Shown: in pieces, positions 1-7,126 of the stretch
Layout of the letters: the number at the start of each line of letters is the position of its first letter
Numbering within the stretch: the first letter of the stretch is position 1
From: Virgibacillus_R byunsanensis
GTDB taxonomy: Bacteria > Bacillota > Bacilli > Bacillales > Amphibacillaceae
DNA: 23,246 bases
NCBI RefSeq assembly: GCF_042675965.1
Contig: NZ_JBHTKJ010000060.1
Location: forward strand, 1-23,246
Reading direction: 5' to 3'
The notes under the pieces: model-generated
What the model was told of the DNA's origin: nothing
What the model saw: only the letters and a program-made list of their open reading frames with translations
Databases searched by the model: none
Translations under genes and position numbers: made by a program

Positions 1-293
1 TAGATATGAAAGGGATGTCGCAAGCTCTAAAGTTTGGTAAAAGTGTCGCTGATAATGGTTGGGGAATTTTCACTTCTTTCTTACAATACAAACTAAAAGA
101 ACAAGGGAAACAACTTATCAAAATTGACAAATGGTTCCCATCCACCAAAACTTGTTCTAATTGTGGGTCAGTAAAAGAAGTCAAATTATCTGAACGTACC
201 TACCAATGTACTTGCGGTCTAAGTCTCAATAGAGATTACAATTCGGCACTCAATATCAAAAAAGAAGGCATTCGCTTATTAGCAAGCGCCTAA
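1..293 (+). CDS. tnpB: IS200/IS605 TnpB (OrfB), C-terminal fragment, cut by window edge
   Basis: This is the last ~97 codons of a TnpB-type RNA-guided nuclease; the frame is open to the first base, so the rest of the gene lies left of the window. The family is usually about 350-400 aa. Visible are the KWFPSTKTCSNCG block, a zinc ribbon of the C-x2-C plus C-x-C-G type, and the final RuvC motif NRDYNSALNI, which keeps the second Asp that serves as the catalytic residue in TnpB. The catalytic C-terminal end therefore looks intact, but whether the whole protein is active cannot be judged. The 3' end runs into a structured right end (about 371-422), the usual arrangement for these elements. Confidence 0.9.
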   Translation, partial: DMKGMSQALKFGKSVADNGWGIFTSFLQYKLKEQGKQLIKIDKWFPSTKTCSNCGSVKEVKLSERTYQCTCGLSLNRDYNSALNIKKEGIRLLASA

Positions 294-422
294 TAAAAAT
301 ATAAACTTTTGGAACAAGAGGGTTAGCTTGGTCAATTTCGTCTGCTACCAAAAGTGACGATTACCCAAGAAGCCCCCACTTCAAGCAACCCGTAAGGGTG
401 GTAAGTGGTGGGAGTAGTTCAC
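294..422 (+). mobile_element. Right end of IS200/IS605-type element with probable omega-RNA scaffold
   Basis: Downstream of tnpB, bases 371-412 fold as a subterminal imperfect palindrome. An outer stem pairs CCACTT (376-381) with AAGTGG (403-408) and continues CCC with GGG across a bulged T. An inner stem pairs ACCC (388-391) with GGGT (396-399) around GTAA. The sequence then reads GGGAGTAGTTCAC, ending near 422. Hairpins like this form the right end recognised by TnpA(Y1) in this family. In known TnpB systems the 3' end of tnpB plus the right end is also the scaffold of the guide (omega) RNA, with the guide read from the flanking DNA. That RNA role is inferred here. The exact element boundary lies somewhere between 422 and 430. 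Confidence 0.7.
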
Positions 423-430
423 TTACTTCC

Positions 431-669
431 ATTAAAATAACAGCTATAAAAATTATAAAGGACTCGACCATTTCTCCAAGTGCTAATTGGACAGAAGCCG
501 CTACCAACAGAACGATCACCATGGCCTCATTGAATGTATCAAAAAATAACTGCCATGTAGTGTCCTTCTCTTTTTCTTCCAATTCATTATTGCCATGCTT
601 TTCAAGACGATGCTGTACTTCATCAACACTTAAACCATTTCATGAAGAATTGATTTCTTGTAAAACTTC
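431..669 (-). pseudogene. Remnant of P-type (Ca2+-type) cation-transporting ATPase, N-terminal part
   Basis: On the minus strand, codons from 669 downward read EVLQEINSS, a TGA stop at 642-640, then NGLSVDEVQHRLEKHGNNEL, followed by EEKEKDTTWQLFFDTF and a hydrophobic stretch NEAMVIVLLVAASVQLALGEMVESFIIFIAVIL. This order is the cation-ATPase N-terminal domain followed by the first two membrane helices of P-type Ca2+ ATPases. The gene is dead in three ways visible here: an in-frame TGA, an in-frame TAG with no start codon just upstream (672-670), and loss of everything after helix 2, where the IS200/IS605 right end begins. The remainder may lie on the other side of the IS, outside the window. 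Confidence 0.75.
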
Positions 670-867
670 CTAAAAAGGCTCCTATCATAAATGGATGAAA
701 AAGAGACCAATGCCATATAAGGCAAAGGTCTCGCTAAGCAATTTCTTGCCAATAAAGCCGATGGCATAAACCATGTAGTGACGACTTTATTTTGGAATAC
801 ACTTCCAAAGCTACTCCCCTTTGAACCAATGTCCAAAGTTATTTAACTAGTTTTATACTATCATATT
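670..867. other. Non-coding or decayed sequence downstream of psuG
   Basis: No convincing gene. One minus-strand frame gives a short hydrophobic peptide (about 28 codons, including LLSETFALYGIGLFFIHL) that ends at a stop and has no ribosome binding site. It could be debris of a membrane-protein gene. No clear terminator hairpin for psuG is visible. Confidence 0.4.
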
Positions 868-1782
868 TTAGCCCTGTGTTGCGAAACTAACAGCAATTTG
901 CGCTCCAACTTTTGCGTTATGCTTTACTAGGGCGATATTGGCATCTAAGCTTTTTCCATCTGTTAATTCCTTTACCTTACCTAATAAGAAAGGGGTAACT
1001 TCTTTTCCGGAAATATGGTTATCCCTCGCTTCTTGTAAAGCTGTCTCTATTACGTTAGTAATCATTTCTTCAGACATAGCATATTCAGACGGAATAGGGT
1101 TTGCAATAACTGCCCCACCTGATAGATTCAAATCCCATTTTGTTTTTAACGTAGCTGCTATGTCCTCCACTTGATCTGCCCTGAAATTAACAGGAAATTC
1201 ACTGGTGCGTGTGTAAAATGCTGGCAATACATCTGTTTGATAGCCCATAACTGGAACTCCTTTTGTCTCCAAGTATTCCATGGTTAAACCTAAGTCCAGA
1301 ATCGATTTTGCCCCTGCACAAACAACCGCGACATTCGTTTTTGACAGCTCTTCTAAGTCAGCTGAAATGTCCATACTCGTTTCCGCTCCACGGTGAACAC
1401 CACCAATACCACCAGTAACAAATGTTGTAATTCCAGCTAATTCAGCACAAATCATCGTAGCAGCAACCGTAGTAGCACCTTTTTGTTTAGTTGCTACTAA
1501 ATAGGCTAGATCTCGCCTGGAAACCTTTGCCACTTCTGTACTGTTTCCAAAGTCTTCAAGTTCGTTATCTGTTAATCCAATTTTGATTTTTCCATCTAAA
1601 ATCGCGATCGTCGCTGGAACTGCACCATGATCACGAATAATCTGTTCGACTTCACGAGCTGTTTTCACGTTTTGCGGGTATGGCATACCATGGGAAATAA
1701 TTGTTGATTCTAGTGCTACTACAGGTTTCCCTTGTTCCTTTGCTTTAAGCACTTCTTCTGATAATGATAGATACTGCTTCAT
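868..1782 (-). CDS. psuG: Pseudouridine-5'-phosphate glycosidase
   Basis: This 304-aa protein breaks (or reversibly forms) the C-C glycosidic bond of pseudouridine 5'-phosphate, giving uracil and ribose 5-phosphate, in the cytoplasm. The whole length matches PsuG: ALESTIISHGMPYPQN near the N-terminus, VTGGIGGVHRGAE in the middle and VVCAGAKSILD at 153-163. By family correspondence with E. coli PsuG, Glu25, Lys86, Asp142 and Lys159 occupy the active-site positions, Lys159 being the Schiff-base lysine. The frame extends 45 codons further upstream, but that part lies inside psuK; the ATG at 1782 has GGAGG seven bases before it and overlaps the psuK stop as ATGA, which indicates translational coupling. 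It is the second gene of a two-gene salvage operon. Confidence 0.96.
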   Translation of the reverse strand: MKQYLSLSEEVLKAKEQGKPVVALESTIISHGMPYPQNVKTAREVEQIIRDHGAVPATIAILDGKIKIGLTDNELEDFGNSTEVAKVSRRDLAYLVATKQKGATTVAATMICAELAGITTFVTGGIGGVHRGAETSMDISADLEELSKTNVAVVCAGAKSILDLGLTMEYLETKGVPVMGYQTDVLPAFYTRTSEFPVNFRADQVEDIAATLKTKWDLNLSGGAVIANPIPSEYAMSEEMITNVIETALQEARDNHISGKEVTPFLLGKVKELTDGKSLDANIALVKHNAKVGAQIAVSFATQG

Positions 1783-2897
1783 TTTAATTCCTCCATATCT
1801 TTTTGTAATTGCGTTGGTGATAAATCTTGTCTTACCGTAAAGGTTGATTGCAACGTTTTCGAAGCATTTACAATTCCGGCAGTAGCAATGTCTATTAACG
1901 ATTTGTTTTCGAGCCATGCATAAATAACTGCAGAACTAAAGGCGTCACCAGCCCCTGTTACATCCGCAATATTTGTTGTCTCCATAGATGGAACGTGATA
2001 GATTCCTTCATCTTTATTACCAATCATTGCTCCGTCTTTTCCATTCGTAATGACTACATTGGATACACCTGCTGTAAGCCATTTATTAACCGCCTGCTTC
2101 CACGCTTCATTCGTTGTGATTTCATCATGAAAGTATTCTTCTGTTTCATCACGATTCGTAATAAGCCATGTTACTCCGTGTAAATCTTCTGGTAATCGTT
2201 TCATTTTTGGTGCTGAAACAGATACTAGTACGATTGGTTTATGATGTGTTTTTGCGAATTGACATAATGCCTGAAGTGTCTCTTTTGGGCAATTTAAATC
2301 TGCTACAATACACTTGGCATAACTCAATAGATTGGTATGTGTTGCTATTAATTCCGGTGTTATTGACTCATAGACCTCCATATCGGCTAATGCAACAACT
2401 AGATCACCAGCATCATCCAATACCGCTGTATACGATCCTGTAGATGCGTGTGGTACTTTCACAACTTGGTCTAAATCCATATATAAAGATGATGATGATT
2501 CAATAAACGACCAATCTGTATCGGCTCCACTAGCCGTGATTAGGGAAACTTCCTGGCCAAACCTACCTAAATTCTCCGAGATGTTTCGTGCCACCCCCCC
2601 TGCGCTTTGCGTCGAACGCACAGGATTTGACGTTCCTAGTTGAATGGTATCTTGTCCATAGAACTTTCGGTCGACATTTGCACCACCAATACATACGACT
2701 GGTTCCGTTTCATTTACAATATAAGCCTTACCCCGAATATAACCTTTTTTAACCAGTCCTGAAATAAGATTAGCAATAGAAGGCCTTGATAGGTTTAAAG
2801 CGTTTGCAAGTTCCTGTTGACTGATATAGGGGTCTTTTTTAATAAGGTGGAATAGCTTTTGCTCCTTTTCATTGAGAAATTCACTCTTTTTCAACAT
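1779..2897 (-). CDS. psuK: Pseudouridine kinase with N-terminal helix-turn-helix (PfkB family)
   Basis: The predicted reaction is ATP-dependent phosphorylation of pseudouridine to pseudouridine 5'-phosphate, the substrate of PsuG encoded next. The protein has 372 residues. Residues ~8-58 form a winged-helix/HTH segment (QQELANALNLSRPSIANLISGLVKKGYI). A PfkB carbohydrate-kinase domain follows from ~66, with the N-terminal GGANVDRKF motif and the C-terminal DVTGAGDAF signature, in which Asp318 is the catalytic base of the family. The start is taken as ATG 2897, with GGGAGG six bases upstream; a GTG two codons earlier abuts that SD and is unlikely. The fused DNA-binding domain suggests an enzyme that also regulates, probably its own operon (see the operators at 2913-2947). 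Kinase specificity rests on the psuG neighbour. Confidence 0.92.
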   Translation of the reverse strand: MLKKSEFLNEKEQKLFHLIKKDPYISQQELANALNLSRPSIANLISGLVKKGYIRGKAYIVNETEPVVCIGGANVDRKFYGQDTIQLGTSNPVRSTQSAGGVARNISENLGRFGQEVSLITASGADTDWSFIESSSSLYMDLDQVVKVPHASTGSYTAVLDDAGDLVVALADMEVYESITPELIATHTNLLSYAKCIVADLNCPKETLQALCQFAKTHHKPIVLVSVSAPKMKRLPEDLHGVTWLITNRDETEEYFHDEITTNEAWKQAVNKWLTAGVSNVVITNGKDGAMIGNKDEGIYHVPSMETTNIADVTGAGDAFSSAVIYAWLENKSLIDIATAGIVNASKTLQSTFTVRQDLSPTQLQKDMEELK

Positions 2898-2912
2898 ACG
2901 CACCCTCCCTTC

Positions 2913-2947
2913 GTAAACTTATGTTTATATATTAAACTTATGTTTAC
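2913..2947 (-). promoter_or_regulatory. Twin palindromic operators in front of psuK
   Basis: The 14-bp palindrome TAAACTTATGTTTA occurs twice without mismatch, at 2914-2927 and 2933-2946, with a 19-bp period (nearly two helical turns, so same DNA face). The pair sits between the predicted transcription start and the psuK Shine-Dalgarno, a position where a bound protein would block initiation or early elongation. The obvious candidate binder is the HTH domain of PsuK itself; that link is inference. Confidence 0.65.
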
Positions 2948-2951
2948 AACA

Positions 2952-2980
2952 ATAGTAGGCTACCTTTTTATAATTGTCAA
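2952..2980 (-). promoter_or_regulatory. Sigma-A-type promoter of psuKG
   Basis: Read on the minus strand there is a perfect -35 TTGACA (2980-2975), a 17-bp spacer and a -10 TACTAT (2957-2952). The predicted start near 2945 falls in the upstream palindromic operator. Confidence 0.65.
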
Positions 2981-3042
2981 GAACAAAATTAGTTTTAAAT
3001 AATTTAATACTTTTTTCCAATTAGCACCCCCTAACACACTAC

Positions 3043-3071
3043 TTGTTACGATTATAGTTGTAGGCTATAGT
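3043..3071 (+). promoter_or_regulatory. Probable promoter of the sigma-factor gene
   Basis: TTGTTA (3043-3048), a 17-bp spacer and TATAGT (3066-3071) resemble a vegetative promoter about 40 bp before the ATG at 3111. Confidence 0.45.
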
Positions 3072-3110
3072 ACTTTTATAAAAAGCTAGCTTTTTAAGAA
3101 AGAGGCTGTT

Positions 3111-3677
3111 ATGCAAGCAGCAGATAAAAAGGATACATTTGAAGAAATCTTTCAGCAAAACGAACGGAGAATCCATTTTCACATTCATAAACTAAAGATT
3201 CGAGACCCACATCATGAATTTTATCAGGAAGGGTTATGTGCGTTGTGGAATGCATATGAAAATTACAAGCCAGACAAGGGATCCATGGCTACATATTTTA
3301 ATTATGTGATTCGTAACCGGCTAATTGATATGATTCGTAAACAAACAAGGGAGGTAGAGTTAATGGAAAGAATGTCCCATCAAAAAATGACAGAGCTCGA
3401 GGATGGGAATCACGTGAAAAAACACGACACTTCGTATCCGTTATTTAATATGCCTGAAATGAATATTGCTGATCCACGTTTATGGCAGCAGTTAAAAGTA
3501 CAACTTACACAAAACCAATGGAAGTGGGTGTTATTCCATATTATTGGAGACATGCCTATAAAGGATATTGCGATTCAGGAAAATACCACGGTCGAGGCTG
3601 TGAAAAGCTGGGGGAAACAGGTACGACGAAAATTACGCAATAGTATGTATTATGAACAACTTTCATGGGACTTATAA
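3111..3677 (+). CDS. Small sigma-70 family RNA polymerase sigma factor
   Basis: This 188-aa protein has the two-domain layout of small (ECF-like) alternative sigma factors. Region 2 covers ~10-85 with EFYQEGLCALWNAYENYK and ATYFNYVIRNRLIDMIRK, the RpoD-like core-binding and -10 recognition segment. Region 4 near the C-terminus has an HTH (MPIKDIAIQENTTVEAVKSWGKQVRRKLR) for -35 recognition. No region 1 or 3 is apparent. The start ATG follows AGAGG at normal spacing. No anti-sigma factor gene is adjacent: the next gene is a DUF421 membrane protein about 120 bp away, so the controlling signal is unknown. I cannot assign it to a named Bacillus sigma factor. It stands alone between the psu operon (divergent) and the DUF421 gene. 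Confidence 0.82.
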   Translation: MQAADKKDTFEEIFQQNERRIHFHIHKLKIRDPHHEFYQEGLCALWNAYENYKPDKGSMATYFNYVIRNRLIDMIRKQTREVELMERMSHQKMTELEDGNHVKKHDTSYPLFNMPEMNIADPRLWQQLKVQLTQNQWKWVLFHIIGDMPIKDIAIQENTTVEAVKSWGKQVRRKLRNSMYYEQLSWDL

Positions 3678-3798
3678 ATGTATGAGATAATCCTAGTTCG
3701 GATAGAATTATAGTATTATAAATTCTTATTTTAAACTAGTGCTAATCTATCAAGTTATTGTAAGCCGCAAAATGAGCGTAAGGGGAAGTGTGTAATTG

Positions 3799-4521
3799 AT
3801 GGATATGTTAAAAGAAATACTTGTTATCCTGGGCCGGATTATTACCATTTTACCGTTACTATTGGTGGTAACTATGCTAATGGGAAAACGTGCTATTGGT
3901 GAACTTCCTGTATTCGATTTTTTGATCATTATTACGTTAGGAGCAGTAGTAGGTGCTGACATAGCTGATCCGAATATACATCATATTCCAACAGCAGTAG
4001 CCATTATAGCTATTGCCAGTCTTCAGATAATCGTGGCGAAATGGAAAATTACGAATCGAAAAATTGGTAAGCTGGCTACCTTTGAGCCAACAATTGTTAT
4101 CCAAAATGGTAAATTTCTCGATAAGAACATGAAAAAGATACGGTATTCCATCGATAATATCCTGCAAATGCTCAGGGAAAAAGGGGTATTTGATTTAAAT
4201 GATGTAGAAATAGCATTAATCGAAGCGAACGGATCATTAAGTGTGCTGAAGAAGGCCTCTAAACACCCAGTTACTCCTGGCGACCTCAACCTAGTTAAGT
4301 CAACTTCATCAGTAACCTTTCCAGTTATTATAGAAGGGAATGTATACTCTGATGTGTTGCAGGGACTTGATCTAACCGAAAGCTGGTTAATGGAGCAATT
4401 ATCTAATCGAAAAATTGACAGCCTGAATGACATTTTTTATGCTTCGATTAACTATGACCATCAACTACACATATCACTTAAAAATGAAGAAGATAAAGAA
4501 AACCTACCCATCCGGCATTAA
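3799..4521 (+). CDS. DUF421 (YetF/YcaP-type) membrane protein
   Basis: The protein has 240 residues. Three hydrophobic segments fill residues ~4-85 (LVILGRIITILPLLLVV, DFLIIITLGAVVGADIA, IPTAVAIIAIASLQIIVA). A soluble portion follows, containing the family hallmarks KWKITNRKIGKLATFEPTIVIQNGKF and the LREKGVFDLNDVEIALIEANGSLSVLKK block. DUF421 proteins are widespread in Bacillaceae, often several per genome, some linked to spores; molecular function is not established. AAGGGG lies upstream; a TTG one codon earlier (3796) has slightly better spacing and could be the true start. The gap to the sigma-factor gene (~120 bp) holds only a weak AT-rich inverted repeat (about 3704-3726), so cotranscription is uncertain. 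Confidence 0.85.
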   Translation: MDMLKEILVILGRIITILPLLLVVTMLMGKRAIGELPVFDFLIIITLGAVVGADIADPNIHHIPTAVAIIAIASLQIIVAKWKITNRKIGKLATFEPTIVIQNGKFLDKNMKKIRYSIDNILQMLREKGVFDLNDVEIALIEANGSLSVLKKASKHPVTPGDLNLVKSTSSVTFPVIIEGNVYSDVLQGLDLTESWLMEQLSNRKIDSLNDIFYASINYDHQLHISLKNEEDKENLPIRH

Positions 4522-4560
4522 GCGCCTGTCACTTCCTGGTTTTTGTTAAACATTGTCGAA
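4522..4560 (+). repeat. Short interspersed repeat, copy 1
   Basis: This 39-base unit begins GCGCCTGTCACTTCC and ends TTGTCGAA. It matches the sequence at 6926-6964 at 31 of 39 positions in the same orientation, including the blocks GCCTGTCACTT, TTTTTGT and TTGTCGAA. It starts directly after the DUF421 stop codon. Confidence 0.6.
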
Positions 4561-4576
4561 AATATAGTCACATGAA

Positions 4577-4604
4577 AGCCACGCTTTTAGTTCTAAGCGT
4601 GGCT
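4577..4604 (-). terminator. Terminator-like hairpin after the CoA-transferase gene
   Basis: A perfect 10-bp stem (AGCCACGCTT, 4577-4586, with AAGCGTGGCT, 4595-4604) closes an 8-base loop between two convergent genes. The T tract is short on both strands, so it is a moderate candidate that may act in both directions. Confidence 0.6.
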
Positions 4605-4613
4605 CCCTGTTTC

Positions 4614-6131
4614 TTATACAGTTTCTGCAATACGTTCACGCATGGTACCATTTTTGGCAAAATTAGTATGCCAGGATAGTGCCTTTTCGAGAATATGCGG
4701 GGTCTGTCCACCTCGTTCAAGTGCTTCTTGGTAATAAGTCCAGAGCTGTTCACGATATAAAGGGTGAGCACAATTCTCTATAATAAGTGGTACCCGTTCT
4801 CTTGGAGCAAGCCCTCTTAAATCAGCATAACCCTGTTCTGTCACAACAACATCAACATCATGTTCTGTATGGTCAATATGAGAAGCAAACGGAACAATGC
4901 TAGATATATCACCGTTTTTAGCGATTGATTTTGTTACGAAAATAGCCAATCGGGCATTTCGGGCAAAATCACCTGACCCCCCAATTCCATTCATCATTTT
5001 TGTGCCAGACACATGCGTGGAATTAACATTTCCATAAATATCAAACTCTAATGCTGTATTGATTGATATTAAACCGAGACGTCTAATAATTTCTGGATGG
5101 TTAGAAATTTCCTGTGGTCGCATAATTAGCTTTTCACGATACTTTTCAAAGTTCGAAAAAACCTGTTCCATTTTCTCTTCTGACAATGTTATCGAACAAC
5201 AGGAAGCAAAAGTTACTTTTCCTGCATCAATTAAATCAAATACGGCATCTTGTAATACTTCTGAATATACTTCCAAGTCCTTGAACTCTGAATCCAGCAA
5301 CCCATGAAGAACAGCATTTGCAACAGAACCAATACCAGATTGTAATGGAGCTAGGCGTTTGGTTAATCTGCCGGAATCCACTTCTTTTCTCAAGAATTCA
5401 ATTAGATGCTTGGCCATAATTTCCGTCTCATAGTCAGGCGGAAGAATGGTTGATGGTGAATCTACCTGATTGGTAAACACAATTCCCTGTACTTTCTCCC
5501 AATCAATTGGAATGCCAGTAGTGCCGATTCGATCATGCACTTTTGTTAATGGAATAGGGTCACGTTCCCCCTGTTTTCCAGGACTGTACAAATCATGCAG
5601 CCCTTCTAATAACACTGGTTGCGCCAAATTAATTTCAATAATGATTGATTTTGCATTTTCTGCAAATGCAAGTGAATTCCCAATAGAAGTTGTTGGTATA
5701 ACCATTCCATCGTCGGTTATAGAAATCGCTTCCAATATTGCGTAATCAATGGTTTCTATTACATTGGATCTCACTAATTCGGAAGTGTGAGATAAATGAT
5801 GATCCACAAATAAATGCTCTCCTTGATTTATCTTTTTACGCATTGTAGCATCTGCTTGAAACGGTAGACGTTTATTTATAATGCCTACTTCAGCGAACAT
5901 TTTATCAATATCAGAGCCTAAAGATGCCCCAGTAAAAACGTTTACTTTAAATTTTTCACCTTTCTCTGCACGATTAATGAGTGCTGTTGGAACCGCTTTC
6001 ACATCACCCGCACGTGTAAACCCGCTTAATCCCAATGTCATTCCATCTTGAATCCAGGATGCAGCTTCTTCAGCCGAAACAACACGTTTCTGCAAGCGAG
6101 GGTCTTGGATGCGCTCAAAATTATTTTCCAT
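4614..6131 (-). CDS. Acetyl-CoA hydrolase/transferase family protein, probable succinyl-CoA:acetate CoA-transferase
   Basis: This 505-aa protein belongs to the Cat1/AarC type of class I CoA-transferases, which exchange CoA between acetate and succinate in the cytoplasm (many are annotated as acetyl-CoA hydrolase). Length is typical. The N-terminal half carries SGFTRAGDVKAVP (36-48). The C-terminal half carries YSEVLQD, whose Glu291 lies at the position of the catalytic glutamate of AarC, then the conserved block FDIYGNVNSTHVSGTKMMNG (364-382) and GIGGSGDFARNA. ATG 6131 has AGAGGG eight bases upstream. It lies 130 bp downstream of a LytTR regulator on the same strand, which is its likely controller. 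The exact acyl-CoA preference cannot be read from sequence. Confidence 0.88.
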   Translation of the reverse strand: MENNFERIQDPRLQKRVVSAEEAASWIQDGMTLGLSGFTRAGDVKAVPTALINRAEKGEKFKVNVFTGASLGSDIDKMFAEVGIINKRLPFQADATMRKKINQGEHLFVDHHLSHTSELVRSNVIETIDYAILEAISITDDGMVIPTTSIGNSLAFAENAKSIIIEINLAQPVLLEGLHDLYSPGKQGERDPIPLTKVHDRIGTTGIPIDWEKVQGIVFTNQVDSPSTILPPDYETEIMAKHLIEFLRKEVDSGRLTKRLAPLQSGIGSVANAVLHGLLDSEFKDLEVYSEVLQDAVFDLIDAGKVTFASCCSITLSEEKMEQVFSNFEKYREKLIMRPQEISNHPEIIRRLGLISINTALEFDIYGNVNSTHVSGTKMMNGIGGSGDFARNARLAIFVTKSIAKNGDISSIVPFASHIDHTEHDVDVVVTEQGYADLRGLAPRERVPLIIENCAHPLYREQLWTYYQEALERGGQTPHILEKALSWHTNFAKNGTMRERIAETV

Positions 6132-6148
6132 GATTCATCCCTCTTTCC

Positions 6149-6175
6149 ATAAGTTTTAAAATAATTCTAACTTAT
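6149..6175. promoter_or_regulatory. Inverted repeat upstream of the CoA-transferase gene
   Basis: ATAAGTT (6149-6155) and AACTTAT (6169-6175) form a perfect 7-bp inverted repeat with a 13-bp spacer, ending about 17 bp before the start codon. Being next to a LytTR regulator gene, it is a possible binding site, although LytTR sites are usually direct repeats; weak evidence. Confidence 0.3.
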
Positions 6176-6261
6176 CAACGACACCTATTGGAGATTTAGG
6201 GCGGGAATAGATAATTCTCGTTTAAAACATGGAAAACAACACATGAAGCAGCATATTTATG

Positions 6262-6906
6262 TTAAAATCCTAGCAATTTACGAAAATAACTCGAATAGGA
6301 TTGGCTTACCGGGATTCTCGCACCATCATCCATTGCTAACAGAAATGTGGAATGGGTATCTGGATAGATCTCCTTTATGTGATGTACATTTACGATAAAT
6401 GATCGATGACAACGGATAAATGACTCTCGTGGGAGCATATACTCAAATTCCTGCAAAGCATTTTTATGCGTACCTAGACAACCTTCTGCATATACGTGAG
6501 TCTTTCTTTCCTTTACTTCTAAATACTTCACATCCTCAAATGGAATTGGCTTCCAACCATCTTGTGTTTTAACCGTTACAACAGACTTCCCTTCTGTGAA
6601 AGCAGGATAAATCGCTAAAACACACCCCTCGAGCTTCCCATCATAATGAAAAGGAACCGCCATCCCGTGATAGGGAACTCCAAATATATTCCGATCAATA
6701 AATTCAGACGCTTTTTGCTCTGTCATAAGTGCTTTGTAGGCGATCGTTCCTTCAATAACAGGGTCGCCTTGTCTTATCTTCAAATCAACCCGTTTACTCG
6801 GACGGTAATATATATATTCACGTGTATTTGATACTGCAATGGAAATTTCATCAGAGAACAACTCACCAATAACATCCAATAGCGAACCAATCGTTAATCT
6901 TTTCAT
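6262..6906 (-). CDS. LytTR-domain DNA-binding regulator
   Basis: This protein has 214 residues from ATG 6906. The preceding in-frame ATG (6912) lies only 3 bases from the AGAGG ribosome site, while 6906 is 9 bases away. The C-terminal ~100 residues are a LytTR domain (VKYLEVKERKTHVYAEG, LPRESFIRCHRSFIVNV, VHHIKEIYPDTHSTFLLAMDDG, IPVSQSYSSYFRKLLGF). The N-terminal ~110 residues lack a response-regulator receiver and look like a small alpha/beta sensory domain (PAS/GAF-like; YHGMAVPFHYDGKLEGCVLAIYPAF). It is thus a one-component regulator rather than the partner of a kinase. The position directly upstream of the CoA-transferase gene suggests control of acetate/CoA metabolism; the ligand is unknown. 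Confidence 0.85.
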   Translation of the reverse strand: MKRLTIGSLLDVIGELFSDEISIAVSNTREYIYYRPSKRVDLKIRQGDPVIEGTIAYKALMTEQKASEFIDRNIFGVPYHGMAVPFHYDGKLEGCVLAIYPAFTEGKSVVTVKTQDGWKPIPFEDVKYLEVKERKTHVYAEGCLGTHKNALQEFEYMLPRESFIRCHRSFIVNVHHIKEIYPDTHSTFLLAMDDGARIPVSQSYSSYFRKLLGF

Positions 6907-6925
6907 GTTCATACACCTCTAGTGA

Positions 6926-6964
6926 GTGCCTGTCACTTTCCGATTTTTGTCAATTCTTGTCGAA
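6926..6964 (+). repeat. Short interspersed repeat, copy 2
   Basis: Second copy of the 39-base unit at 4522-4560 (31/39 identical, same orientation). It starts 14 bases outside the lytTR ATG at 6912, so it occupies the 5' flank of that gene. Read on the minus strand it supplies a TTGACA with no matching -10 at 17 bp. Confidence 0.6.
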
Positions 6965-7126
6965 TGGCATCCAGCTTCTGGCACTTTCTTTTTACTGTTT
7001 TTAATGTACCACCAAAATAACTAAACAACAATTACATGATTTTGCTAGTCTTCTACTGCAACTTTTGATAATCTTAGAAATATGAGGCAACTTACATATA
7101 TGAATTTACAGAGATGAGGTTATATG

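Noticed and set aside
398..673. Plus-strand 91-codon frame over the ATPase remnant
   Set aside because: The opposite strand shows clear P-type ATPase similarity; this frame is its shadow.
630..836. 68-codon minus-strand frame next to the ATPase remnant
   Set aside because: No ribosome site or recognisable domain; it runs through the ATPase remnant in a different frame.
1783..1917. 45-codon N-terminal extension of psuG
   Set aside because: It overlaps psuK in another frame, has no family similarity, and a good ribosome site precedes the internal ATG at 1782.
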